Shown here one piece after another: positions 25,634 through 34,146 of a stretch of DNA of 64,000 nucleotides. Each line of letters opens with the position of its first letter. Within the stretch, counting starts at the first letter, position 1. Position numbers and translations under genes: made by a program. The DNA comes from Hymenobacter polaris. GTDB taxonomy: Bacteria > Bacteroidota > Bacteroidia > Cytophagales > Hymenobacteraceae. The notes beneath the pieces were generated by a model that was given only the letters and a program-made list of their open reading frames with translations, ran no database searches and was not told the DNA's origin. The DNA lies in NCBI RefSeq assembly GCF_012927305.1, contig NZ_JABBGH010000001.1, positions 1,674,001-1,738,000 of the forward strand, given 5' to 3'.

Positions 25634-26293
25634 CTAGGGCCGCTCGTAGTAAAAGTTGGCCCACACCAGCAGGTACGGCAGGCCAATGAGCAGCAGCGGT
25701 AAGTAGGCCGGGCCCGGCGCATCGTGGCTGATGCCCCACGCCACCGCGGCTGCCCCTAGGGCCAGCAGCGCCCACAGCACCTTAGTAGCGAGCGGACTGG
25801 TAAAATACTTCTCCAAGGCATCTGGCTCCTGCGCTATCTCGGCGCCGGGGTGGGCCTGATTGTAGCGCCGAATGGCTTGCTTAAATGCTTCTTCCATCGT
25901 CCAGAACTCTTTGTGAAATCGACCGCTCAGCACGATTTTCGCCCCTTCCCTGGGGTAAAGCAGCAGTTTATTGTCGTTTTTGGTCCACTCGAAGCGGTAG
26001 GCCCGCAGGTCGGCAAACTGGTAGCCTACCACTGGGCCATCAGCCGGATTGGCCCAGGTAATGCAGTCGGGGTCTACCTGCACCCAAGCCGGTTGCCGCA
26101 GCAATGCGCTGTAAAACACCAGCGGCCCAAAAACGGCTAGGTAATATACCGGCAGTAGCCAGCCTAGGTGCAGCGGGGGGAGCAGCAGGGTAAGCGGCAA
26201 AACGGCGGCCCACCCCCACAGCAGCCACCGCAATCGGCGGGGGTTAGTAAGCCGCAGGTCAAATCTCATAGCGCCCGCTTCATCGCCCGCCAT
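25634..26293 (-). CDS. Membrane protein, function unknown
   Basis: 219 residues from ATG at 26293, with a second ATG eight codons in (MRFDLRLTNPRRLRWLLWGW). Two N-terminal membrane helices (about 20-55), then a cytosolic PH-like segment (PAWVQVDPDCITWAN, QFADLRAYRFEWTKNDNKLL), and two more helices near the C-terminus. The same plan is seen in the protein two genes upstream, so the two are probably distant relatives. First of a cluster of small membrane genes upstream of mutS2. Confidence 0.75.
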   Translation of the reverse strand: MAGDEAGAMRFDLRLTNPRRLRWLLWGWAAVLPLTLLLPPLHLGWLLPVYYLAVFGPLVFYSALLRQPAWVQVDPDCITWANPADGPVVGYQFADLRAYRFEWTKNDNKLLLYPREGAKIVLSGRFHKEFWTMEEAFKQAIRRYNQAHPGAEIAQEPDALEKYFTSPLATKVLWALLALGAAAVAWGISHDAPGPAYLPLLLIGLPYLLVWANFYYERP

Positions 26294-26296
26294 CCC

Positions 26297-26410
26297 TCAC
26301 CCGTTACAGCGCCATACCAGCGCCGCCACTACCGCCACGGCTACGAAGGCGCCCAGGCGCAACGCTAGAAACACCCAGGCGGGCAACTCAGGACCTTTAG
26401 AGTTTTCCAT
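26297..26410 (-). CDS. 37-residue single-pass membrane peptide
   Basis: From ATG at 26410: MENSKGPELPAWVFLALRLG then a strongly hydrophobic helix (AFVAVAVVAALVW) and a basic end. It ends three bases before the next gene starts and begins 31 bases after the previous stop, so it fits tightly in the operon. Too small for a family call. Confidence 0.55.
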   Translation of the reverse strand: MENSKGPELPAWVFLALRLGAFVAVAVVAALVWRCNG

Positions 26411-26441
26411 AGCTGGCTCTACGGCCAAGCCTGGCGGCTGG

Positions 26442-27155
26442 TTAGCGCGCGGCAGCGCGGCGGCGCTGGTAATACACTGCCAGGTAGCTGCCAGCCACCA
26501 GCACCACCGCAAAGGCAGCCGGCCCGCTTACGCGTACTGCCAGCCAGCCACTTACACCCACTGCTACCCAGGCCCCCACTGCCAGCCGCCGCGCCGCTGC
26601 CGACTGGTAAAACGGCGGGCGCACTACCGCAGTGGCCGGCAGGCGTTGCGCCAGCGCCTGTACTAACGGCTCGAGTAGTACAGTGCCCGGTGGGTCGTCG
26701 GGCAGGGCGCCGGGACGGTCGGCCAGCCGCAGCACGCGCCCGCCGGCCAGTTCCAGCCGCAGGTAGTACTGCGCCAATACCCGGCCCTGGCTCAGCCAGT
26801 GCGAGTACGCCCGGATTTCAGTTAGCGGAATAGTTTCAGGTGGCACTCCCTGGCTTACGCTACGCCCCATGGGTGCCAGCTGCAACTCCTTGGCCGTCAA
26901 GGTCAGGCGCAAAGGATAGTAAGTACGCTGCGCGAGTAGCCAAGCGCCGGCCAGCAGTCCGGCGCCTAGCACCAGCCCTAGGGCGCCCCCCGGCCACCAG
27001 CCCACGTACCAGCCCCACAGCCCACCCCCTAGCAGGCCAAGCAGGCCGGCGCCAAACAGGCTGGCCCCAAGCACCTGGGTTGCCAGCGGGTCAGTCACCA
27101 CCTGGCTGCTGAGTGGCCCAGGTGGCGAGGAAATGGCAGCGGAAAGGGTCTTCAT
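26442..27155 (-). CDS. Membrane protein with PH-like middle domain, function unknown
   Basis: 237 residues. Paired helices at about 28-55 and 57-80 (GGALGLVLGAGLLAGAWLLA), a soluble middle (LRLTLTAKELQLAPMG, TIPLTEIRAYSHWLSQGRVL, RVLRLADRPG) that reads like the short PH-type domains of bacterial membrane proteins, then two helices near the end (AVGAWVAVGVSGWLAV). Its plan matches the 25634 gene. It starts two bases before the stop codon of the TIGR02757 gene, so it is translated from the same mRNA. Confidence 0.72.
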   Translation of the reverse strand: MKTLSAAISSPPGPLSSQVVTDPLATQVLGASLFGAGLLGLLGGGLWGWYVGWWPGGALGLVLGAGLLAGAWLLAQRTYYPLRLTLTAKELQLAPMGRSVSQGVPPETIPLTEIRAYSHWLSQGRVLAQYYLRLELAGGRVLRLADRPGALPDDPPGTVLLEPLVQALAQRLPATAVVRPPFYQSAAARRLAVGAWVAVGVSGWLAVRVSGPAAFAVVLVAGSYLAVYYQRRRAAAR

Positions 27156-27157
27156 GG

Positions 27158-27952
27158 TCAGCCAACGCCTTCGCCAAAGAGCGCGAAGTCGTACTTCACG
27201 GGGTCGTTAGGGTCAAGCAGGCGCAGATTGGCGGTTAGCTCCTCGGCGGCTTGCCAGTCTACCTTGTCGCGCCGCAGCAGGCCTAGGAGGCGGGCCTGGC
27301 GCTCAACGTGCACATCAATGGGGCAGATAAGCTCGGCGGGCGAGAGGCGCGTCCAGAGGCCGAAATCGACGCCCTGGCCGTCGCGGCGCACCAGCCAGCG
27401 CAGGTACATATTCAGGCGCTTGCAGGCCGAGTTGCGGGCCGGCGTGGCCACGTGCTTGCGGGTGCGGGCGGGCGCCTCGGGCAGGCTGAAGAACAGGTTG
27501 TGGAAGTTCACCAGCCGCTCGCGCATGGTGTCGCCCAGCAAAAAGGCGTCTTCCAGCGTATCGTGGCGGCCATAAAACCAGCGCAGCCAATGCACGAAGT
27601 ATAGCAGGTCGGTGTCGCAGAAGGTGCGGTGGCAGAAGCCGAGCAGCTGCTTCAGGTCCTCGTCCTGGTGCTGCGTCACAAACTGGTAGGGCGCGTCGTC
27701 CAGGCGGCGCATCAGCTCGGCCGTTTTCTTGAGGATGGTGGGGCGCTGCCCCCAGGCCAGCAGCGCCGCAAACAGGGCGCTGATTTCCACATCCTGCCGC
27801 CGCGAAAACTGGTGCGGAATGCTGATGGGGTCTTTAGCCAAAAAGGCGGGCTGGTTGTAGCGCGCCACGCGCTCGTCGAGCAGCTGGCGCAGGGCGGCCA
27901 CCCGAGGGGCAGTGAGCGGAAGGGGGCCGGCGGCCGGCGAGGTAACAGACAC
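27158..27952 (-). CDS. TIGR02757 (DUF2400) family protein
   Basis: About 264 residues from GTG at 27952; a TTG-initiated version would add 13 hydrophobic residues that look spurious. Landmarks are FLAKDPISIPHQFSRRQDVE, ISALFAALLAWGQRPTILKK, SACKRLNMYLRWLVRRD, GLWTRLSPAELICPIDVHVE and DPNDPVKYDFALFGEGVG. The pattern recalls helix-hairpin-helix DNA glycosylase relatives (the PIDVH stretch), but no activity is established for the family. Only the three membrane genes share its transcript. Confidence 0.88.
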   Translation of the reverse strand: MSVTSPAAGPLPLTAPRVAALRQLLDERVARYNQPAFLAKDPISIPHQFSRRQDVEISALFAALLAWGQRPTILKKTAELMRRLDDAPYQFVTQHQDEDLKQLLGFCHRTFCDTDLLYFVHWLRWFYGRHDTLEDAFLLGDTMRERLVNFHNLFFSLPEAPARTRKHVATPARNSACKRLNMYLRWLVRRDGQGVDFGLWTRLSPAELICPIDVHVERQARLLGLLRRDKVDWQAAEELTANLRLLDPNDPVKYDFALFGEGVG

Positions 27953-28056
27953 GAAGCAAACGAAAAAAGCTGGCCAGCGGGGCCTCAGCAAAAATACGCC
28001 GCCCGGCCGGGGCTGGGCGGCAGCCGCACCCGGCCGCCTAGGGCCAGGGCTACAAA

Positions 28057-28088
28057 AAAGGCCCGCGCCCTGGCAGGCGCGGGCCTTT
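28057..28088 (-). terminator. Terminator after the LysM/RlpA-like gene
   Basis: Perfect 13-bp stem AAAGGCCCGCGCC with its complement and a 6-base loop, flanked by A and T runs; just past the stop of the LysM gene. Confidence 0.85.
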
Positions 28089-28114
28089 CGGCAGCTTTAG
28101 CCGGGGCGCGGGGC

Positions 28115-29110
28115 CTAGGGCACGTAGCTCGTCTCCACCCGAAACTTGGCGTCGGTGGTGCCGAGCTTGGCCACGGCGCGCGGCGAGAGGCGCACCAGGA
28201 TGTTGTCGTTCTCGCCCGTGTCGGGCAGCTGGCCAATGACGCGCACGTACACCGTCTGGCCGTTCAGCATGTTCTTGACTTCCATGATGGTGCCCACGGG
28301 CGCCGTTTTGTGCAGGGCTAGGTACTTATCGGTGCCGCTGTTGTCGATAACGGCGGCCACGCCGGGCTCGGTGCGGCGGCCGGCCAGCTCGGAGGCGCGG
28401 GTGGGGCTGCGCGGGGTTTCCTCCCGGTCGCGCTCCCTGGTCACTACCTTTTCTTTTTCGGGCGCGGGCGCTACGGCAGCCGGCGCGGCGGGCGTCACGG
28501 TCGCTACCTCGGCTTCCTTGTCGGGGTCGAGGCGCAGCGGGGTGGTGGGCGCGGTAGCCACCGGCAGGGGTAGCGTGGCCCGCACCGGCACGGCGGCCGG
28601 CGCACCCGCTTCGGCAGCGCGCAGCAGCAGCTCCTGGCCGGCGCGCACGCTGCCGGTGCTGGGCAGATGGTTTAGCTCGATGAGGCCGGCCGGCGAGAGG
28701 CCGAAGCGCCGGGCAATGCTAAACAGCGTTTCGCCGCGGCCCACGGTGTAGCGGGCGGGCGCGCTGCCGGCCGCGGCAGCAACGGCGGGCAGCGGGCTGG
28801 CAGCGGGCGTAGCAGAGTTCGGGGCAGCCGCGCGGGCGGCACCCTGGCCGGGGCGCGGAATAAGCACTATCTGGCCGATGCCGAGGCCATTTTTAAGCTG
28901 CGGGTTGTAAGCCAGCAGCTGCTCGGTGCTTACCTTATACTTCTTGGTGAGGCGGAAAAGGTTTTCGCCCTGCGCGACGCGGTAGCGCACCAGGCGCTGC
29001 CCGCCGCGCATTTCCTGGCCGATGGAGTCGGCGGGCGGCGCGGGCGGGACCAGCCGGGGCAGCGGGCCATGCAAGGCATTCACAATTAACAGGGAAACTA
29101 GCAAGCTCAT
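28115..29110 (-). CDS. LysM-containing envelope protein with C-terminal RlpA-like barrel
   Basis: 331 residues from ATG at 29110, which begins a signal/anchor (MSLLVSLLIVNALHGPLPRL); upstream codons are open but begin with a TTG. It has two LysM domains (RYRVAQGENLFRLTKKYKVS and RYTVGRGETLFSIARRFGLS), then an Ala/Pro-rich linker with charged tracts, then a double-psi barrel (TDKYLALHKTAPVGTIMEV, VYVRVIGQLPDTGENDNILV). LysM binds peptidoglycan; barrels of this type can be lytic transglycosylases, but the catalytic Asp was not confirmed. Likely acts in the periplasm on or near the cell wall. Confidence 0.9.
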   Translation of the reverse strand: MSLLVSLLIVNALHGPLPRLVPPAPPADSIGQEMRGGQRLVRYRVAQGENLFRLTKKYKVSTEQLLAYNPQLKNGLGIGQIVLIPRPGQGAARAAAPNSATPAASPLPAVAAAAGSAPARYTVGRGETLFSIARRFGLSPAGLIELNHLPSTGSVRAGQELLLRAAEAGAPAAVPVRATLPLPVATAPTTPLRLDPDKEAEVATVTPAAPAAVAPAPEKEKVVTRERDREETPRSPTRASELAGRRTEPGVAAVIDNSGTDKYLALHKTAPVGTIMEVKNMLNGQTVYVRVIGQLPDTGENDNILVRLSPRAVAKLGTTDAKFRVETSYVP

Positions 29111-29280
29111 AAGCTGATACTGGAAAAATCCGCGCCTTGGGCGAGCCTGGGCGGAGGGCAAAGTAAATACCTAGCGGCCGGGCGGCGCTAGCTTCGGGCC
29201 GGGGATGGCCCTAGGCCACCCGCTAGCGCCAACGCTGTGCCGGCCCGCTTTCTGCTGTTTCGCTCTTCAAAATTCCTGCC

Positions 29281-30042
29281 ATGCCCGCCGCCCTCGGTAT
29301 CATCCCGGCCCGCTACGCCTCTACCCGCCTGCCCGGCAAGCCCCTCGTCGACCTGGGCGGCCAGTCTATGATTGAGCGCGTGGTGGCGCAGGCCCGCCAG
29401 GCCAACCTAAGCCGCGTGGTAGTAGCCACCGACGACCAGCGCATTCTGGAGCACGTGCGCGGCTTCGGGGGCGAGGCCATGCTCACGCGCCCCGACCACC
29501 TCAGCGGTACCGACCGGGTGTGGGAGGCCTTCGAGCAGCTGGGCCAGCCCGCCGAAATAAGTTGCATCGTTAATATTCAGGGCGACGAGCCCTTTATTAA
29601 CCCTGCGCAGATAAACGCGCTGGTGGCGCTGTTTGCCCAGCCCGCGCCGCCCGCCATTGCCACGCTCATCAAGCCCGTGCTGACGGAGGAGGAGCTGTTC
29701 AGCCCGCACCTGCCCAAGGTCGTCACCGACCAGCGCGGCCGGGCGCTCTACTTCAGCCGCCACCCCCTGCCCTACCAGCGCCAGCACCCCCTGGCCGAGT
29801 GGCTGGCGCACCACCGCTACCACCGCCACCTAGGCCTCTACGCCTACCAGCCGGCCGTATTGCAGCAGCTGACCCAGCTGCCGCCTTCGCCCCTGGAGCT
29901 GGCCGAAAGCCTGGAGCAGCTGCGCTGGTTGGAAAACGGCTTCTCCATTTATACCGCCCTTACCGAGCTGGACGCCTTTGGCATCGACACGCCCGAGGAC
30001 GTGGCGCGGGCCCGGCAGCGGCTGGCTACGAGTGGGACCTAA
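29281..30042 (+). CDS. kdsB: 3-deoxy-manno-octulosonate cytidylyltransferase
   Basis: 253 residues, usual length. Nucleotide-binding IIPARYASTRLPGKPL, VVVATDDQRILEHVRGFGGE, LTRPDHLSGTDRVWEAFEQL, VNIQGDEPFI and the Kdo-site stretch RHLGLYAYQPAVLQQL. It makes CMP-Kdo for the inner core of lipopolysaccharide in the cytosol. With the heptose kinase at 45460 it shows that this organism builds a Kdo/heptose core. Monocistronic. Confidence 0.97.
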   Translation: MPAALGIIPARYASTRLPGKPLVDLGGQSMIERVVAQARQANLSRVVVATDDQRILEHVRGFGGEAMLTRPDHLSGTDRVWEAFEQLGQPAEISCIVNIQGDEPFINPAQINALVALFAQPAPPAIATLIKPVLTEEELFSPHLPKVVTDQRGRALYFSRHPLPYQRQHPLAEWLAHHRYHRHLGLYAYQPAVLQQLTQLPPSPLELAESLEQLRWLENGFSIYTALTELDAFGIDTPEDVARARQRLATSGT

Positions 30043-30162
30043 GGGCTTAGCGGCGGTTGCTTACCTAACAAAAATACCTGGTTTAGCGCGCAAGTAACAT
30101 CTTTATATTTAAACCTTTACTTCGGCAATTACTTAGTAAGCAGTATCATTTTCCCCTCTGCT

Positions 30163-30903
30163 ATGAAGCCGAGTCTACCCATCCGATTTGTTTACTTACT
30201 AGCCCTGCTACTGATGGGCGCTCAGGTTCGTGGGCAAGTAGTGCGCTACCGCGACAGCAGCAGCCCTAGGCTGTGGACGCCGACGGAAGTGGATACGTTC
30301 CGGCAAGTAATGAACCGGCGGGGCAGAACGGCCGGGATAGAGTTTCACCCGCGCATCGACAAAACGATTACCCGGCCGGATACCATTATCTACGAATACA
30401 CCCTAATGGGCACCCATACGCAAGCGGCCCTAGCGGCCCGCCAGCAGGGCCTAGACGGCTTTATTGGCCAGCCGCTGCCCGCTTTTGCGCTGCCCGATGT
30501 GCAGGGCAAGCTGGTAAACTCTGCTAGCCTACGGGGCAAGCCCGTTGTGCTGAACTTATGGTTTACTACCTGCAGCCCCTGCATTGCGGAAATGCCGACG
30601 CTAAACCGCATTCAGCACGAGAAAGCACGGTCAGAAATAGTCTTCCTGGCCATGACGTTCGATAGCCAACAGCAAGTGCAGGCTTTTTTGCGCAAGCAGG
30701 CCTTCACTTACCGGCAGCTAGTGGAGGCCAAACAGTACTGCAGCCAATTTGGAACCGGGTTTCCGGTTACCTTTTTCGTCGGCAGGGACGGATTAATTAA
30801 AAAGGTTTTAGGGGGTATCGCGGTGAATGCAGACCCCGTAACCCACAAGCCGACCAGTGCCGATGACGCTGCCTTCTACGCGGCGCTTAAGCAGATTGAG
30901 TAG
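30163..30903 (+). CDS. Exported TlpA/ResA-like thioredoxin
   Basis: 246 residues with a signal peptide (IRFVYLLALLLMGAQVRGQ). A 90-residue spacer precedes the thioredoxin fold, which begins FIGQPLPAFALPDVQGKLVN. The redox site is CSPC in LNLWFTTCSPCIAEMPTLNR, and the cis-Pro region is FGTGFPVTFFVGRDGLIKKV. Probably a periplasmic disulphide reductase or oxidoreductase of the type used in cytochrome maturation. The gene is less G+C-rich than its neighbours. Its last 17 bases overlap the end of the converging CCA gene. Confidence 0.9.
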   Translation: MKPSLPIRFVYLLALLLMGAQVRGQVVRYRDSSSPRLWTPTEVDTFRQVMNRRGRTAGIEFHPRIDKTITRPDTIIYEYTLMGTHTQAALAARQQGLDGFIGQPLPAFALPDVQGKLVNSASLRGKPVVLNLWFTTCSPCIAEMPTLNRIQHEKARSEIVFLAMTFDSQQQVQAFLRKQAFTYRQLVEAKQYCSQFGTGFPVTFFVGRDGLIKKVLGGIAVNADPVTHKPTSADDAAFYAALKQIE

Positions 30904-32326
30904 GCGCGTCGGCGGCGGGCGCAAGGCCTAGGGCCGCCCCGCGGCGCAAGAGCAGCGCGTAGGCGGGGCCCCACTCGTTGGGCACCTCGCCCTCCAAGAT
31001 GGCTTCGAGCACGGCTTCCTTCAGCTCGCCCACCTGGCGCGAGGGTTGGAGGCCGAAGGTGGCCATGATGACCTCGCCGGTGATTACGGGCTTGAAGTTG
31101 CGCAGGTGGTCCTTGGCTTCAATCTCGCGCAGCTTTTCCTCCACCTTGTCGAAGTTACGCAAGTAGCGGGCCTTGCGCTGGTGGTCCTTGCTGGTGATGT
31201 CGGCCCGGCACAGCACCATGAGGCGGTCGATGTCGTCGCCGGCTTCGAAGAGCAGGCGTCGCACGGCCGAGTCGGTCACGATGTCCTGGGCGAGCACGAT
31301 AGGGCGCAGGTGCAGGCGCACCAGCTTCTGCACCATGCGCATTTCCTCGCCCAGCGGCAGCTTGAGGTCGGTAAAAATTTGGGGTACCCAGCGCGCGCCC
31401 TTGTCCTCGTGGCCGTGGAAAGTCCAACCCACCCTAGGGTCGTAGCGCTTGGTGGCGGGCTTGGCGATGTCGTGCAGGATGGCCGCCCAGCGCAGCCACA
31501 AGTCGCCCCCGGCCGCCGCCACGTTGTCGAGCACCTGCAGGGTGTGGTAGAAGTTGTCCTTGTGCGCGTGGCTGCCCACTTTATCTACACCGTAGAGCTG
31601 CGCCATCTTGGGGAAGATGAGCGCCAGTAAGCCCGTCTGAAACAGCAGCTTGAAGCCGTAGCTCGGCACCGGCGACTCCACGATTTTATTCAGCTCGATG
31701 GTAATGCGTTCCTGCGACACAATCTTTATCCGCTCCTTGTTGCGGGCAATGGCGTCATAGGTATCGGGCTCAATATCAAACCCCAACTGGCTGGCAAACC
31801 GGATGGCGCGCAGCATCCGCAGCGGGTCGTCGCTGAAGGTAATGTCGGGCCCTAGGGGCGTGCGGATGGTTTTGGTGGCCAGGTCCTGCATTCCGCCGTA
31901 GCGGTCTACGAGCGCCCCGAAGTCCTCTGCGTTCAGGCTGAGCCCTAAGGCATTGATGGTGAAGTCGCGCCGGGCCAAGTCGTCTTCCAAGGTGCCGGCC
32001 TCCACCTCGGGCTTGCGGCTTTCGGCGCGGTAGCTTTCCTTGCGGGCGCCCACAAACTCGATTTCGCCGGCCTCCTGAGTGGGCAGCATGGCGGTGCCAA
32101 AGTTCTTGAACACCGTCACGCGGCCCCGGCCCGGCAGGCGGCGGCCCACCGCCTGCGCCAACTGAATGCCGTCGCCCACCGTCACCACGTCAATGTCTTT
32201 GCTGGGGCGCCCTAGGGCCAGGTCGCGCACGTAGCCGCCGATGACGTAGGCCGGCTGGCCCAGCTCGTGGGCGGCCTCGGCAATGGTGCGGAAGATGGGC
32301 AGGTTGGGCAGCGTGGGCGTCGTCAT
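30887..32326 (-). CDS. CCA-adding tRNA nucleotidyltransferase / poly(A) polymerase family with HD domain
   Basis: 479 residues. Head domain: YVIGGYVRDLALGRPSKDID (with the DxD metal site in KDIDVVTVGDG), RRDFTINALGLSLN, DPLRMLRAIRFASQLGFD. An HD phosphohydrolase-type domain follows (LRWAAILHDIAKPATKRYD, FHGHEDKGARW). In this family the enzyme builds or repairs the 3' CCA of tRNA. Whether it adds CCA or A only cannot be told by eye. The local tRNA-Lys already encodes its CCA, which would make this mainly a repair enzyme. Stop overlaps the thioredoxin gene by 17 bases. Confidence 0.93.
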   Translation of the reverse strand: MTTPTLPNLPIFRTIAEAAHELGQPAYVIGGYVRDLALGRPSKDIDVVTVGDGIQLAQAVGRRLPGRGRVTVFKNFGTAMLPTQEAGEIEFVGARKESYRAESRKPEVEAGTLEDDLARRDFTINALGLSLNAEDFGALVDRYGGMQDLATKTIRTPLGPDITFSDDPLRMLRAIRFASQLGFDIEPDTYDAIARNKERIKIVSQERITIELNKIVESPVPSYGFKLLFQTGLLALIFPKMAQLYGVDKVGSHAHKDNFYHTLQVLDNVAAAGGDLWLRWAAILHDIAKPATKRYDPRVGWTFHGHEDKGARWVPQIFTDLKLPLGEEMRMVQKLVRLHLRPIVLAQDIVTDSAVRRLLFEAGDDIDRLMVLCRADITSKDHQRKARYLRNFDKVEEKLREIEAKDHLRNFKPVITGEVIMATFGLQPSRQVGELKEAVLEAILEGEVPNEWGPAYALLLRRGAALGLAPAADAPTQSA

Positions 32327-32371
32327 AGGGCAAAATTACGCCTGGCTGTTGCGCGGGCTATTTAGTATTGT

Positions 32372-32452
32372 CTGTCATGGCGAGCCTGCGAAGCAATCGC
32401 AACCCAGACGACAATGTTCTGGTGCGATTGCTTCGCAGGCTCGCCATGACAG
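32372..32452. repeat. Palindromic element, subfamily B (GTCATGGCGAGC), perfect 30-bp arms
   Basis: The arms 32372-32401 and 32423-32452 are exact complements (CTGTCATGGCGAGCCTGCGA, then AGCAATCGCA on the left), with a 21-base loop. Same plan as the GTCATGCTGAGC family, but with the core changed in both arms. It lies upstream of the CCA gene and just past the sua5 stop codon, with a T run. Confidence 0.92.
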
Positions 32453-32460
32453 TTTTTAAC

Positions 32461-33033
32461 CTACTCGCGCACCACTTCCAGGGCGCCGCCGGGCCCTAGG
32501 CGCACCACCCGCGAGGGCGCGGTGCGGGTTTGGTCGTCTTGCCGCCAGCGCACCACCAGGTCAACGCCGCGCACGATGGCGGGGCTCACTTCGCTGAATA
32601 CGGCCGGCGTGGGCTCGCCGCTCAGGTTGGCCGAAGTGCTAACCAGGCCGTGCCCTAGGCGGCGCACCACCTTGTGGCAAAACTCGTCCTGCGCCAGGCG
32701 CAGGCCCACCGTGCCATCGGGCCCCAGCAGGCCGGGGGCCAGCGCCCGGCTGGCGGGCACGATGTAGGTAGTGGGCCGGGTTTGGGCGGCCAGGGCGGCT
32801 TCCAGCTCGGGCGGCACCTGGGCGGCGTAGCGGGCCAGCATGGCCAGGTCGGCCACCAGCACAATGGCAGGCTTGCCTTCGGGCCGGCCCTTCAGCTTAT
32901 ACAGCCGCTCCACGGGGCGCGTCAGCTCGGCATCGCACCCTAGGCCCCATACCGTGTCGGTGGGGTAGAGAATGATTTGCTGAGTGAGCAGCGCATCGAC
33001 GGCGGCTTCTACTTCCTGCTGAAAAAAAGTCAT
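32461..33033 (-). CDS. Threonylcarbamoyl-AMP synthase (Sua5/YciO/YrdC family)
   Basis: 190 residues, a stand-alone YrdC domain. Key blocks are LYPTDTVWGLGCDAELTRPV, LYKLKGRPEGKPAIVLV, DGTVGLRLAQDEFCHKVVRR and VSTSANLSGEPTPAVF. It makes threonylcarbamoyl-AMP, the first step of the t6A modification at position 37 of ANN-reading tRNAs, which include the tRNA-Lys in this window. It lacks the C-terminal Sua5 extension, so it is the TsaC-like short form. It diverges from the hydrolase gene. Confidence 0.93.
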   Translation of the reverse strand: MTFFQQEVEAAVDALLTQQIILYPTDTVWGLGCDAELTRPVERLYKLKGRPEGKPAIVLVADLAMLARYAAQVPPELEAALAAQTRPTTYIVPASRALAPGLLGPDGTVGLRLAQDEFCHKVVRRLGHGLVSTSANLSGEPTPAVFSEVSPAIVRGVDLVVRWRQDDQTRTAPSRVVRLGPGGALEVVRE

Positions 33034-33168
33034 GGCTTGCGGGTGAGGATAATACGGGCGAAACGGCGCGGGCTAACGGGCTGCCTACCTGCAAGCCACG
33101 GTAACCGCGCCGCCGGCTGGTCGTTAGTACTAGCAGCCAAAAGTAACGTTGCTATTCCGCCGCCATCC

Positions 33169-34050
33169 ATGCCCACTACGCATTTCATTGATACGGAGGT
33201 GCTTCACCTCGAATACCAGCAAAATGGCCCGGCCGACGCGCCCGCAGCCCTGCTGCTGCACGGCTTTCCCGACGACTACCATACCTGGGATGCGGTAAGC
33301 GCGCAGCTAGTGGCCGCTGGCTACCAAACCATTGCGCCATCCATGCGCGGCTGCGCGGGCTCGGTGTTTCGGGCTGCCAGCACCCTGCGCAGCGGCCAAA
33401 CCACCGCCCTGGCCCAGGATGCCATTGACCTGCTCGATGCCCTAGGCCTTGCCAAAGTGACGCTGGTGGGCCACGACTGGGGCGCCCGTGCCGGCTACCT
33501 GGTGGCGGCGCTCTGGCCCGAGCGGGTCGAAAAGCTGGTGGTGGCCTCGGTGGGCTATGAAACCGGCATCAAGCCCGGCGATGAAATTTTGCCCCAGCAG
33601 GTGCACGCTTACTGGTACCAGTGGTTTTTTCATTCCGAACGGGGCCACGAGATGCTCCAAAACAACCGCCGCGACTTTTGCCGTTACATCTGGCACCTGT
33701 GGGCGCCCACCTGGCAGTTCGGCGACGCCGAGTTTGCCCAAGCCGCCGCCAGCTGGGACAACCCCGACTGGGTGGCCGTGGTGCTGCACTCTTACCGCGT
33801 GCGCTGGGGGGCCGCCCCGCCCGACCCGCGCTACGCCGCCCTAGAGGCGCAGCTCACGCCGCAGCCCACCATTAGCGTGCCCACCATACTGCTCCACGGC
33901 GAGCTGGATGGCGCCGCGCTGGTCGCGTCGTCCGAGGGCAAGGAGCAGTATTTCAGCGGCCCCTACGAGCGACGCGTGCTGCCCGGCGTGGGCCACTACG
34001 TGCCCCGCGAGGCACCCGAGGCTATTGTGGCGTCGGTGTTAGGTAATTAA
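33169..34050 (+). CDS. Alpha/beta hydrolase of the epoxide hydrolase / haloalkane dehalogenase type
   Basis: 293 residues from ATG at 33169 (MPTTHFIDTEVLHLEYQQ); upstream codons overlap sua5 and are not conserved-looking. Oxyanion loop HGFPDDYHTWD; nucleophile elbow GHDWGARAGYLVA with Asp, not Ser; catalytic His in LPGVGHYVPREAPE; cap domain rich in Trp (YWYQWFFHSERGHEMLQ, YIWHLWAPTW). An Asp nucleophile points to epoxide or haloalkane hydrolysis. Substrate unknown. A palindromic element follows the stop at once. Confidence 0.9.
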   Translation: MPTTHFIDTEVLHLEYQQNGPADAPAALLLHGFPDDYHTWDAVSAQLVAAGYQTIAPSMRGCAGSVFRAASTLRSGQTTALAQDAIDLLDALGLAKVTLVGHDWGARAGYLVAALWPERVEKLVVASVGYETGIKPGDEILPQQVHAYWYQWFFHSERGHEMLQNNRRDFCRYIWHLWAPTWQFGDAEFAQAAASWDNPDWVAVVLHSYRVRWGAAPPDPRYAALEAQLTPQPTISVPTILLHGELDGAALVASSEGKEQYFSGPYERRVLPGVGHYVPREAPEAIVASVLGN

Positions 34051-34057
34051 ACCACTC

Positions 34058-34143
34058 AGGACGTCATGCTGAGCCTGCCGAAGCATCTCTACCGCGCCGT
34101 ATTGTTCGGTAGAGATGCTTCGGCAGGCTCAGCATGACGTCCT
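34058..34143. repeat. GTCATGCTGAGC-type palindromic element, perfect 37-bp arms
   Basis: Arms 34058-34094 and 34107-34143 are exact complements, with a 12-base loop. Outer AGGAC, then GTCATGCTGAGCCTGCCGAA and GCATCTCTACCG. It fills nearly the whole gap between two converging genes. Confidence 0.95.
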
Positions 34144-34146
34144 ATC

